Shown: positions 1 to 6,988 of the stretch, one piece after another
Position numbering within the stretch: position 1 is the first letter of the stretch
How the letters are laid out: the number at the start of each line of letters is the position of its first letter
Assembly: GCA_030616935.1 (NCBI GenBank)
Contig: JAUWWJ010000062.1
Coordinates: 1 to 7,799, forward strand
Length of the DNA: 7,799 nt
From: Planctomycetaceae bacterium
Lineage (GTDB): Bacteria > Planctomycetota > Planctomycetia > Pirellulales > UBA1268
Direction of reading: 5' to 3'
Translations under genes and position numbers: made by a program
The notes under the pieces: model-generated
Told to the model about the DNA's origin: nothing
Databases searched by the model: none
The model's input: only the letters and a program-made list of their open reading frames with translations

Positions 1-329
1 AATCCCAGATCATTCAGCACATTGTGCCGAAAGGTCGCGCCGAAGGTGGAGGTCATCGGGTTGATCACTCCACCCGAAATGTCACCCGTTAGAAAGTCGA
101 GTATAAAAAAGCCTTCAGTTCCACCGGCAAGAGGGACGGTACATGCGGCAAATGAATCGCCTGCCTGCGAAGTCATTGCGTGGATGACAGGAAATTGTTT
201 TGGGGACACGCTCTGTTCAGGAATAAAAGATCCGACCATGTAGCCTACAGTAAAAACGAGGACGAAGCCGGCGAGAAGATACAACGGTCGTGTTGGGACA
301 AGAGGTGGTTTGATTTTTTCTTGCATCAT
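1..329 (-). CDS. Membrane-anchored protein of unknown function (N-terminal part, cut by window edge)
   Basis: A reading frame open from the left window edge begins with tandem ATG codons at 329-327 and 326-324. The translation starts MMQEKIKPPLVPTRP and has one strong hydrophobic segment at about residues 16-35 (YLLAGFVLVFTVGYMVGSFI), which suggests a single N-terminal anchor or uncleaved signal with the rest outside the cytoplasm. The visible extracytoplasmic part reads ...GGTEGFFILDFLTGDISGG..., then ...FRHNVLNDLGF. That pattern, a lead-in to 'LDxLTGDxxGxVxNP', resembles small planctomycete proteins of unknown function I have met only as hypotheticals. About 109 codons are visible and the C-terminus is missing. 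The gene follows the WD40 gene on the same strand after 74 nt, so co-transcription is possible. No clear Shine-Dalgarno precedes the ATG (only GAAAAG). The frame is convincing because of the coherent anchor; the function is unknown. Confidence 0.7.
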   Translation of the reverse strand, partial: MMQEKIKPPLVPTRPLYLLAGFVLVFTVGYMVGSFIPEQSVSPKQFPVIHAMTSQAGDSFAACTVPLAGGTEGFFILDFLTGDISGGVINPMTSTFGATFRHNVLNDLG

Positions 330-361
330 GTCTTTTCAATTGGGGTGGACCACAAACGATT

Positions 362-373
362 CTTCAATTGAAG
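362..373. promoter_or_regulatory. 12-bp perfect palindrome CTTCAATTGAAG upstream of the leftward membrane-protein gene
   Basis: The sequence is its own reverse complement over 12 bases. It lies in the 74-nt gap between the WD40 stop and the next leftward start, 33 nt from that start. A partial copy, TTCAATTG, occurs at 335-342, exactly 28 nt from the same string in the palindrome. This spacing could place two operator half-sites on one DNA face, but a short AT-rich palindrome can also arise by chance. No regulator is encoded nearby. Confidence 0.2.
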
Positions 374-403
374 GACCGATGGTGGCATGTGAACGATCTT
401 ATG

Positions 404-2080
404 TTATTCGTTCTGCGAATTCGGTGCCTTCTTTTTTTGATTATCTTTTGCGTTCGGCTTTTCAGGAGTTACCACAGAATCACCAACCGGTGCTTTCTGA
501 TCAGCAAAGAATCGGAATTTTCCTATCGAGTGTTCGCCATCTGGAAATTGTTGGCTCATGGTGAATACCAGAGTCGTCCCTCCCTTAATTGGTGTGTGTG
601 CTGCCGTTTGAAATGTTGCGATGTGTGACTTGCCTATGGCCCCAGCAATACCCCACCCGGTATCTTCCTTCTGGTCTCGTGCGTTGGCCACAGGCCACCC
701 ATTCTGGGAATAATCTGCAGTCGCAGTGGTGAACATGACGAGTGTTTCAGTTTTTTGTTTGTCAGTAGATATGGCCTTTGCATTGAATTCACTGAGAACA
801 AAATTGCCGTTTGCTGCACGGCCTGGGCCCCGAGCTGGCAACGTCTTATCTGGGAGTACTTCAAGACGTATCGCTGTCACAGCAGGGCCCTCAGGAACTA
901 CCGCTGTAAGGGTGTATATATCTTTCCCCTTCTTTCCAGATACACGAACTGTTCCATCATCTGCGATGACGCCTGTCGCTCCGATCAGACTTTTAAATTC
1001 AGTCAACACGAGTGGCTTTGACACTGTTTGGGGGGCTGGCGACAGGGCCGGACTTGGAGGAAGCGGCAACAGTTTGGCTACTGGAGTCGGAATTACCCGA
1101 CCGCCACTGTGTGTGCCGACAAATATTGATTGATCATCTGGTGCAAACGTAACGCACCAGACACTCGAATCCTGACGCTTCAGTCCTTGTTGCTCTCGTT
1201 GTTTGGGAATATCCCAAAGTTTAATTACACCATCGAGGCTCGCCGTCACCAGCCGAGTTCCATCACTGTTGAACCCGGCACTTGTGACCCAATCTTTATG
1301 ACCTGTAAACACTGCGGTCTGTTTGAAAGTGTCAGCAGACCAGACTCGGACTGTCCGATCAGCAGCAGTTGATACGAACTGAGAGTGAGTAGGTGAATAG
1401 GCAATTGCCCAGATTGTATCTTCGTGACCTGCCAGAGTTTGTATCGCTGTGCCATCAGCAGCATTCCAGACTTTTACAAGATTATCTCCTCCCCCTGTCA
1501 CAAATGTTTTTCCATTCGGTGAAAAGGCTATAGCAGTCACGGGCCCTTTGTGTGCAGCCACAGTAATAGCAGCCTTGCCATCCTGCATATCCCACAAGAA
1601 AACTTTCCCATCTTCTCCTGCAGTTGCTAATTGTGAACCGTTGGGGGAGAAAGCGAGCGAGCGCACCCACCCCTTGTGCTGCTTCAAATCAACTTTTAAT
1701 TTTTGGCCCTGTAAGTCCCATACTTTCACAAGCCCATCGTAGCCGGCTGTAGCTGCTAATTTTCCATCGGCGGAAACCTCGACAGCCCACACCGCCGTTG
1801 GATGTCCTGATAATTCACCAACGCGGCTTCCATCAGACTTCCAGATGATGACATCGCCAGGACGATAAAGCAGACTCTCTCCTCCGGCTGTCACCAGAAG
1901 CGGACCCTCTATTGCATAATCAGCAGCGATCACCCACCGACTGAAAGATGAAATAGTGTCATCTGTTTTTTTGTTCGATGCTTCATCAGCAACAACGAGA
2001 GGCACCGCAAAAAAGAAACTCCCGATAAGAACACTGAGTAGTGAACGCACCGGACGTTGTCGAATGTGGTCAATTCGCAT
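404..2080 (-). CDS. Exported WD40 beta-propeller protein with a PSD1-type C-terminal domain
   Basis: This is a 558-residue protein. An N-terminal signal peptide (basic MRIDHIRQRPVR, hydrophobic core to about residue 30, likely cleavage near VVA-DEAS) sends it out of the cytoplasm. Five clear WD40 repeats follow at about 90-122, 132-164, 174-206, 216-248 and 258-290, each with GH (or H) followed by a WD, WN or WS end. Degenerate repeats before (about 60-81, ending IIW) and after (about 300-330) would make seven blades. A Pro-rich linker at about 330-352 leads to a domain at about 397-527 with LPARGPGR, GNFVLSEF, a GW motif and GGTTLVFTMSQQ. That domain resembles the C-terminal part of planctomycete DUF1549/DUF1553 (PSD1) cytochrome-type proteins. 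The tail is Lys/Asn-rich. No haem motif is present. The propeller probably binds a protein or ligand; I see no catalytic motif. The frame is open 41 codons further upstream, but the ribosome site and signal peptide fix the start at 2080. Confidence 0.85.
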   Translation of the reverse strand: MRIDHIRQRPVRSLLSVLIGSFFFAVPLVVADEASNKKTDDTISSFSRWVIAADYAIEGPLLVTAGGESLLYRPGDVIIWKSDGSRVGELSGHPTAVWAVEVSADGKLAATAGYDGLVKVWDLQGQKLKVDLKQHKGWVRSLAFSPNGSQLATAGEDGKVFLWDMQDGKAAITVAAHKGPVTAIAFSPNGKTFVTGGGDNLVKVWNAADGTAIQTLAGHEDTIWAIAYSPTHSQFVSTAADRTVRVWSADTFKQTAVFTGHKDWVTSAGFNSDGTRLVTASLDGVIKLWDIPKQREQQGLKRQDSSVWCVTFAPDDQSIFVGTHSGGRVIPTPVAKLLPLPPSPALSPAPQTVSKPLVLTEFKSLIGATGVIADDGTVRVSGKKGKDIYTLTAVVPEGPAVTAIRLEVLPDKTLPARGPGRAANGNFVLSEFNAKAISTDKQKTETLVMFTTATADYSQNGWPVANARDQKEDTGWGIAGAIGKSHIATFQTAAHTPIKGGTTLVFTMSQQFPDGEHSIGKFRFFADQKAPVGDSVVTPEKPNAKDNQKKKAPNSQNE

Positions 2081-2088
2081 CCACCACT

Positions 2089-2094
2089 CTCCTT
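2089..2094 (-). promoter_or_regulatory. Ribosome binding site that sets the WD40 gene start
   Basis: Read leftward, AAGGAG stands 8 nt before the ATG at 2080. The longer open frame beginning at 2203 has no such site and would put 41 residues, several of them Cys, in front of the signal peptide. The start at 2080 is therefore preferred. Confidence 0.75.
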
Positions 2095-2137
2095 GAAGAT
2101 TGACAATGAAAACAAAGATAAAAGGAAGGCAGCTTCC

Positions 2138-2168
2138 AGTATAGTTCCCGTTGCCACTGCATTTCCAA
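2138..2168 (-). promoter_or_regulatory. Possible sigma-70-like promoter for the WD40 gene
   Basis: Read leftward, TTGGAA (2168-2163) is followed after 19 nt by TATACT (2143-2138), which matches the TATAAT consensus at five of six bases. The -10 element ends 57 nt before the start codon. The spacer is slightly long and the -35 box matches only four of six bases, so this is a candidate only. Confidence 0.25.
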
Positions 2169-2343
2169 CAAACTGTAGATTCATCATGCCCTGTCACTCC
2201 CAATGACTGAAACTACACGGTTGTTACATTCTTCTTGCAGCGATTGCACAGAAGGAGATTTCATACCCCCTGTCCTGCAGCGACCTCGTACCTCAATTGA
2301 CTGCCAAGAACGCTCAACAAGAGCAACGTGGGCCTTGATTGAC

Positions 2344-2386
2344 GTGCTCGCTCCATGTTGACGTACCGTGAGAGCACACATTTTTT
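2344..2386 (+). terminator. Weak hairpin followed by T-run, orientation unexplained
   Basis: GTGCTC (2344-2349) pairs perfectly with GAGCAC (2372-2377), and TTTTTT follows at 2381-2386. The loop of 22 nt is long and the stem only 6 bp, so it is poor as a terminator. It would act rightward, where no upstream rightward gene is seen. TTGACGT occurs as a direct repeat across it (2339-2345 and 2358-2364). Confidence 0.15.
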
Positions 2387-2507
2387 GGCATATGCGAGCA
2401 TTCAATCAGGTATGCGTCTGCTATTGCTGCTACTTTTGTCAGCGAAGAATAACGGCACAGTACTGCGTCAGACTCCCCGATCCAAAATCCTGAATGCACG
2501 CTGGTGA

Positions 2508-3455
2508 CTACTGGGAAGCATCTGAAAAATTCCTCGCGTGAAATTTCATTAAGGCATCACCCTGCCGCTCATAAATCAATCGTGCACTATGGGGAGCATC
2601 CTTGACTATGAGTTTCTCAAATTCAATGCCGAGCTGCTTTAGGAATTGCATATAGGCCAAATTATTTTCGTAGTTAGAACCTTTTGTTCCTACGTGAACA
2701 AGAATACGAAGCGGGTATTGCTTCTGCTTCTCACTTCTGGCATAGCCGCGAGCTATATCGTATGCGTTATAGCCCTCTGCGAATACAATGCGATCACTTT
2801 CATGACCCTCATTCTCACTGATCTTTTTCTCCGTTGCGAACCCACCACCACCTGGAGCGGCAGAACAGAAAAGCTCTGGATGCCGAAACATTATCCTTGT
2901 TGTTCCCCGACCACCTTGGCTAAATCCCTCAATACCACGCCCCTTTCGTGAGGCAATTGTTCGATATGTTGAATCGACATGAGGAATCAGTTCTTCAATG
3001 AAAACTGATTCGCCTTGGCCGTTTTCTATTTGGGGGTAGTCATAATGACTCATTGGACCACCATTAATAAAAACATATATCACTGGTGGTATACGTTTTG
3101 AGCGGATCGCCTTCTCAATAAAGTTTGAAAGACCGACAGATTTCAATTCGCTGCCGGGTCGTCCACCATGGAGGTAGTAGACAACTGGGTATCTCTTTCC
3201 CGTCCGCTCTGACTTTTCATAGCTCGGGGGAAGATAGATACAGTATCCAACGTCCATTCCCATTGACTGGCTACGAAACGTCTTATGCTGAATTGGCACG
3301 TCTGCGTACGCTTTTGACGGCTGGTTCACCCAACGAAAGGGTGTGTTTGATTTTTGTTTTTTCTTTCCCTGAGCCTGAGCTACTTGACTGGTGCTTCCAC
3401 TTAGTAAAAGAAGGAGGACCGCAAGGCCTGCTCGTGCACTTATTCTTGTCGTCAT
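2508..3455 (-). CDS. Exported esterase, alpha/beta-hydrolase of the esterase-D/putative esterase family
   Basis: This is a 315-residue protein. A signal peptide (Arg in MTTRISAR, Leu-rich core, cleavage after about AQA at residue 28) exports it. The body has an alpha/beta-hydrolase layout: a strand with YYLHGG (93-98, oxyanion side), the nucleophile elbow GFSQGG with Ser179, and His289 in DAPHSA. The region YCIYLPPSYE (71-80) is characteristic of esterases related to esterase D, enterochelin esterase and acetyl xylan esterase modules. The expected catalytic acid lies near VGTKGSNYENN (255-265), where no Asp is present; Glu263 is the nearest acidic residue. The likely role is hydrolysis of an acyl or feruloyl-like ester on a glycan outside the cytoplasm, but the substrate is not visible. 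It follows the sulfatase after only 46 nt on the same strand, so the two are probably co-transcribed. The upstream ribosome site is weak (GAG five nt before ATG). Confidence 0.85.
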   Translation of the reverse strand: MTTRISARAGLAVLLLLLSGSTSQVAQAQGKKKQKSNTPFRWVNQPSKAYADVPIQHKTFRSQSMGMDVGYCIYLPPSYEKSERTGKRYPVVYYLHGGRPGSELKSVGLSNFIEKAIRSKRIPPVIYVFINGGPMSHYDYPQIENGQGESVFIEELIPHVDSTYRTIASRKGRGIEGFSQGGRGTTRIMFRHPELFCSAAPGGGGFATEKKISENEGHESDRIVFAEGYNAYDIARGYARSEKQKQYPLRILVHVGTKGSNYENNLAYMQFLKQLGIEFEKLIVKDAPHSARLIYERQGDALMKFHARNFSDASQ

Positions 3456-3501
3456 CTGATCTCAGTGTCCTGTGATGTTCGTATGCATACAGCATCTTGC
3501 C

Positions 3502-4974
3502 TTATTTTGAAGGCCTTAAATATGTCACATCAACTGGATCCTGCAACTCACGCTGAAGAACAATAAATCGGTCGAATAATTGACTAATTTTGTCAGCGTA
3601 CTCTGGCTCAGCTGCTAGATCGATTGCTTCATGAGGGTCATCTTGAACATGATACAGCCGGAGCACTCTGGCACTGGGATAGATGATCAGTTTCCATCCA
3701 TCATGTGTAATCGACCGTTGAAGCGTGAGATAGCTTCCGTAAATCGACTCATAGGGTTTAGGAGAAGCATCTGACTTCGTTTGGCCTAAACGAGAAAGCA
3801 AACTCTTAAAAAAGACATGCTCTGGCTGGTGTGCGCCAGCCAACTCAAGGGTCGTTGGCATCACATCCTGGAGATAAATCGGTGTCGGGTCAGTCACACC
3901 CTTGGGCACATCAGGACCAACAACAACAAATGGGACACGGATCGAATGGTCATACTGATTTTGTTTTCCAACAAGACCGTGATGACCAACTGAAAGACCA
4001 TGGTCGGCAGTAAAAAAAATCCATGTATTCTCTGCTTTCCCTGATGCATCAAGTGCTTTGAGAATGCGGCCAATTTGAGCATCCAGATGAGTGATAATGG
4101 CGTAATATTCTCGACGATGAACCGCAACAGCCTGCTCCGTCCTCGGGAATGGTGCAAGCTTTTCATCTCGCAATTTTTTTCCTGCACCGATTTCTTCTGC
4201 ATACGGATATTCAGATAGAAATGGTTTGGCAGTCGCAATCCTCTCAATCGGATAACGATCCAAAAATTCCTGAGGTGACTGTCGTGGATCGTGCGGAGCA
4301 TTGAATGCCACGTAGAAAAAAGCTGGTTGCTCTCCGGCCTTGGCTTCTCCAAGGAAATCAATCGCGTCGTCTGCTGTGACCGCGCTCCAGTGTCGTCCGC
4401 CTTCCCAGAATCCACCAAGACTCTTTTCTGTTGGGCTCCACGGATCCTGGCCTTGAGCAGGAGGTCTGTTGTAGGCACTTTCGACGGTGTTCGGCATACC
4501 TGGTCTGACATGTCGGGCAACATCGAAACACTTGTCAGCATCTGTTCGGATATGCCATTTGCCTGTCATGAACGTGCGGTAGCCAGCCTGGCTCAGAAGT
4601 TGGGGCCACAATACACCTGCCTGACGCTCTTTATCGGTTGTCTTATAGATACTATTCGCGTCCCAAACACTCCGGCCCGTAATCAGCATGGTACGACTCG
4701 CAACACATACAGCACCGCTCCAGGAACCCATGTTGTATGCATGGCTAAATGTGATGCCACGATTTACAAGCCGATCGATATTTGGTGTATCAATATCTGT
4801 GTGGCCAAATGCTCTGATGGCTTCATAGGTGAGATCATCCGCAAATAGAAATAGGATATTTGGTTGCTCGCTTGTTTCTTCCTGTGCAGCAGGAAGGATA
4901 TTGCACGCCAACAGACACGTAAGAAAAATTGCACACGCAAATGCCCGGTACGTAGCGACGGTAACGTGACCCAT
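3502..4974 (-). CDS. Exported sulfatase (formylglycine-dependent, type I)
   Basis: This 490-residue enzyme would hydrolyse a sulfate ester, probably on a sugar or glycan, in the periplasm or at the surface. A hydrophobic N-terminal segment at about residues 10-30 serves as signal peptide; cleavage near PAA-QEE is likely, while LLAC at 21-24 could instead be a weak lipobox. The sulfatase core is complete: FADD with Asp46 and Asp47 (metal), CVASR at 90-94 whose Cys90 should be oxidised to formylglycine, GKWH with Lys139 and His141, APHDPR with His228, TADHG with Asp324 and His325, and GKQNQYDHSIRVPF beginning at about 336 with Lys337. The C-terminal half has the usual ...DGWKLIIYP... and ...YHVQDDPHEAIDLA... 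segments. The motif is CxASR rather than the commoner CxPSR. It heads a leftward pair with the esterase downstream. Its exact substrate subfamily could not be told by reading. Confidence 0.93.
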   Translation of the reverse strand: MGHVTVATYRAFACAIFLTCLLACNILPAAQEETSEQPNILFLFADDLTYEAIRAFGHTDIDTPNIDRLVNRGITFSHAYNMGSWSGAVCVASRTMLITGRSVWDANSIYKTTDKERQAGVLWPQLLSQAGYRTFMTGKWHIRTDADKCFDVARHVRPGMPNTVESAYNRPPAQGQDPWSPTEKSLGGFWEGGRHWSAVTADDAIDFLGEAKAGEQPAFFYVAFNAPHDPRQSPQEFLDRYPIERIATAKPFLSEYPYAEEIGAGKKLRDEKLAPFPRTEQAVAVHRREYYAIITHLDAQIGRILKALDASGKAENTWIFFTADHGLSVGHHGLVGKQNQYDHSIRVPFVVVGPDVPKGVTDPTPIYLQDVMPTTLELAGAHQPEHVFFKSLLSRLGQTKSDASPKPYESIYGSYLTLQRSITHDGWKLIIYPSARVLRLYHVQDDPHEAIDLAAEPEYADKISQLFDRFIVLQRELQDPVDVTYLRPSK

Positions 4975-4981
4975 TGTTTTT

Positions 4982-4987
4982 CTCCTC
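4982..4987 (-). promoter_or_regulatory. Ribosome binding site that sets the sulfatase start
   Basis: Read leftward, GAGGAG stands 7 nt before the ATG at 4974. In-frame ATGs at 5010 and 4995 lie upstream of, or next to, this site and lack their own. The start at 4974 also gives a cleaner signal peptide. Confidence 0.75.
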
Positions 4988-5011
4988 TGACTCATTTTTA
5001 CCCCAAACACT

Positions 5012-5020
5012 TGGTATGAT
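5012..5020 (+). promoter_or_regulatory. Possible extended -10 promoter for the rightward esterase operon
   Basis: TGGTATGAT fits the extended -10 pattern TGnTATAAT with one mismatch. It would start transcription near 5027, about 37 nt before the ATG at 5064. No -35 box is obvious, which an extended -10 can tolerate. The 89-nt gap at 4975-5063 must also serve the leftward sulfatase gene; no good promoter was found for that direction. Confidence 0.3.
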
Positions 5021-5063
5021 TTATTCTTTATAGAAAAGTATTCCTCTTCTAAAATCTTACTCT

Positions 5064-5939
5064 ATGCGACACCACATTCTTTTGATTCCTCTCAGAACCA
5101 TTGCCCTTGTTCTGCTTTCAGGGATGGATACATCGTTATACGCGGCCGAAAACCTTGTTCTTCCGCTCTGGGAAAACGGCGCGCCTGGTTTTGAAAGTCG
5201 GCGAGACGAAGCAGAAGTCGTTGAGAGAGGGAGCGTGACAAATGTGCACAATCCTTCGCTCACCGTGTTTCTTCCAAAAAAAGAAAAGGCCAATGGAGTG
5301 GGGATTGTCATTGCCCCTGGAGGTGGACTCAGAAAATTGGGCATACGCGGTGGTGGCGAAGAACCAGCCCAGTTCCTTGCTGAGCATGGCTTTACTTCAT
5401 TTGTATTAAAGTACCGACTCTCGAGACAACCTGGACAACCATATAAGTTTGAAGAACATGTGCTTGCAGATGGTCAACGCGCGATTCGCCTGGTTCGCAA
5501 TCGGGCTCAAGAATTCCATCTCGATCCAGAAAAAATTGGCATGCTCGGATTTTCGGCTGGGGGTGAAGTCGTTTCAATCACGTGCTATAAGCCAGGTGAA
5601 GGGAATCCTGATGCTGCTGACCCAATTGATCGTGAATTTGCAAAACCGAACTTCCAAATGCTTGTGTACCCAGGACCAGTCGGAATCCCTTCAAAATTAC
5701 CGAACGATACGCCACCAGCCTTTATGGTCATTGCGGCAGATGATGCACATACGAGTGTTCTTCTGAACCTAATGCACCACTTTCGTGAACTCGACGTCGA
5801 CTACGAAGCGCATATTTTCACGCGTGGTGGACATGGCTTTGGCATGGGAGAACGATCGCAGCGACGGAGTATTCAACATTGGCCAGATCGCATGCTCGAT
5901 TGGCTCCACGACGAAGTTCTCAATACACTACCCAAATAA
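5064..5939 (+). CDS. Exported alpha/beta-hydrolase esterase/lipase (acetyl-xylan-esterase-like)
   Basis: This is a 291-residue protein. A signal peptide at 1-28 ([11 protein letters not shown], hydrophobic core, LYAA-EN) indicates export. The mature part begins [12 protein letters not shown], typical of planctomycete and Bacteroidetes exported esterases. Catalytic features are the oxyanion strand IVIAPGGG (81-88), the nucleophile elbow LGFSAGGE with Ser164, the acid AADD at 224-227 (Asp226 or Asp227), and His257 in GGHGFG. The length and the order of motifs fit the BD-FAE/xylan-esterase-like hydrolases, which remove acetyl or other acyl groups from sugars. It is a different subfamily from the esterase at 2508-3455, so the locus has two non-redundant deacylases. 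It is the first gene of a rightward run, 76 nt before the lyase. No Shine-Dalgarno is clear before the ATG; the start is chosen for the signal peptide. Confidence 0.88.
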   Translation: MRHHILLIPLRTIALVLLSGMDTSLYAAENLVLPLWENGAPGFESRRDEAEVVERGSVTNVHNPSLTVFLPKKEKANGVGIVIAPGGGLRKLGIRGGGEEPAQFLAEHGFTSFVLKYRLSRQPGQPYKFEEHVLADGQRAIRLVRNRAQEFHLDPEKIGMLGFSAGGEVVSITCYKPGEGNPDAADPIDREFAKPNFQMLVYPGPVGIPSKLPNDTPPAFMVIAADDAHTSVLLNLMHHFRELDVDYEAHIFTRGGHGFGMGERSQRRSIQHWPDRMLDWLHDEVLNTLPK

Positions 5940-6015
5940 TTTTGTATCAGCTGAACGGTTTCCCAAACCCTTTGAAGCCAGACACAAAAATCCCTTAACC
6001 GTACATACGATTTCA

Positions 6016-6939
6016 ATGTGTTCAGCGAAGACCATTTCTGGCATCTTAACCCCTCTGATGGTTCCTCTTTGTGCCAATGGTGCAATTAATGAGGGTGAAC
6101 TACGACGGTATATTGATTGGTTAATTGATAAAGGAGTGCACGGGCTTTATCCAAATGGATCAACCGGTGAGTTCACCCGCTTTACCGCACAAGAACGACG
6201 CCGAATCATCCAGATTGTTTGTGATCAGACAGCCGATAGGGTCCCGGTTCTTGCTGGCGCAGCTGAAGCAAATGTTCGCGAAACACTCGATGCCTGTAAT
6301 GCGTACCATGACTTTGGTGCTCGAGCAGTCGCTATTGTCTCACCGTTCTACTACAAACTGTCACCAGAAAGTGTCTTTGCATACTTCAGGGAGATTGCTC
6401 TCAACAGTCCGATTGACGTAACGCTCTATAACATTCCTCTTTTTGCCAGCCCAATTGATAATGAAACAGTCTGCCGATTGGTAGAGTTTGATCGCATTAT
6501 TGGCATTAAGGATTCTTCCGGTGACCTTGCCGGCATGACCAGAATGATCCAGTCTGTCCGCCCGCTACGTCCAGACTTTCTATTCATGACCGGATGGGAC
6601 GCGGTCCTTGTCCCCATGCTCATGGCTGGCTGCCAGGGAGGCACACACGCCACGAGTGGAATCGTCCCTGAAATTACGCGAGCGATCTATGACCTCACGA
6701 AGAAGAGCCGATTTGAGAGAGCGTTGTCATTACAGAAACAACTGCTTGAGCTCTTTGATACTGTATTTTGTGCTGCTGATTTTCCTGAAGGATTCCGCAG
6801 TGCGATAAGTTTGCGTGGGTTTGACTTTGGTAAGGGAAGGCAGCCACAGACCGAGAAACAGTCGGCCATGCTGACAGCTACCACTGAAAAGATCAGACTA
6901 TTGATTCAACAGATGCTCGACAATCCAGTATTGGCTTAG
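6016..6939 (+). CDS. DapA/NanA-superfamily aldolase or dehydratase, probably for a sugar acid
   Basis: This is a cytoplasmic, 307-residue class I (Schiff-base) lyase of the dihydrodipicolinate synthase/N-acetylneuraminate lyase superfamily, a TIM barrel of normal length. Visible motifs are GILTPL near the start (8-13), GSTGE (48-52) for the substrate carboxylate, SPFYY (109-113), YNIP with Tyr138, and the Schiff-base lysine Lys165 in GIKDSSGD. After YNIP the sequence is LFASP, so the Arg that true DapA has (Arg138 of the E. coli enzyme) is absent. NanA and sugar-acid aldolases also lack this Arg. A role in cleaving or dehydrating a 2-keto-3-deoxy sugar acid is therefore more likely than lysine synthesis; the substrate is unknown. 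The open frame extends back to 5785 inside the esterase gene, but homology begins at the ATG at 6016, which lacks a clear ribosome site. It sits between an esterase and a sugar kinase, probably in one operon. Confidence 0.9.
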   Translation: MCSAKTISGILTPLMVPLCANGAINEGELRRYIDWLIDKGVHGLYPNGSTGEFTRFTAQERRRIIQIVCDQTADRVPVLAGAAEANVRETLDACNAYHDFGARAVAIVSPFYYKLSPESVFAYFREIALNSPIDVTLYNIPLFASPIDNETVCRLVEFDRIIGIKDSSGDLAGMTRMIQSVRPLRPDFLFMTGWDAVLVPMLMAGCQGGTHATSGIVPEITRAIYDLTKKSRFERALSLQKQLLELFDTVFCAADFPEGFRSAISLRGFDFGKGRQPQTEKQSAMLTATTEKIRLLIQQMLDNPVLA

Positions 6940-6988
6940 ATATTCAAACTATTCCATTTTCCCCGTATCTCTTGAAGTAGCGACAGAC

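Larger units (their letters stand above)
2081..2507. other. 427-nt intergenic region, no convincing gene
   Basis: This lies between the leftward esterase stop and the leftward WD40 start. Short open frames exist on both strands but none has a good ribosome site together with recognisable protein features. Visible structure includes the WD40 leader with its candidate promoter, TGCAGCGA twice in direct orientation (2236-2243 and 2276-2283), the palindromes TCAATTGA (2293-2300) and CAGTACTG (2458-2465), and a hairpin candidate at 2344-2377. It may be a long 5' leader for the WD40 gene, a regulatory region, or decayed coding sequence. Confidence 0.5.

Noticed and set aside
2081..2203. 41-codon upstream extension of the WD40 frame
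   Set aside because: The strong AAGGAG site 8 nt before 2080 and the signal peptide beginning there favour the internal start; the extension is Cys-containing and would bury the signal peptide.
2184..2499. Two overlapping leftward frames of 61 and 73 codons in the intergenic region
   Set aside because: No recognisable domain, composition unlike a folded protein, and no ribosome site stands out.
2412..2507. 31-codon rightward frame starting MRLLLLLLLSAKNNG, resembling a signal peptide
   Set aside because: No properly spaced ribosome site, very short, ends just before the esterase stop, and Leu codons can give such a run by chance.
3894..4848. Long frames of 215 (leftward) and 185 (rightward) codons within the sulfatase gene
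   Set aside because: They are other-frame readings of a gene with a complete set of catalytic residues and show no domain of their own.
5957..5969. Small hairpin GGTTT-CCC-AAACC after the second esterase gene
   Set aside because: A 5-bp, mostly AT stem with a 3-nt loop and no T-run is too weak for a terminator, and the downstream gene is probably in the same operon.
5785..6015. 77-codon upstream extension of the lyase frame overlapping the esterase gene
   Set aside because: Most of it lies out of frame within the well-supported esterase gene, and the superfamily's N-terminus starts right after the ATG at 6016.
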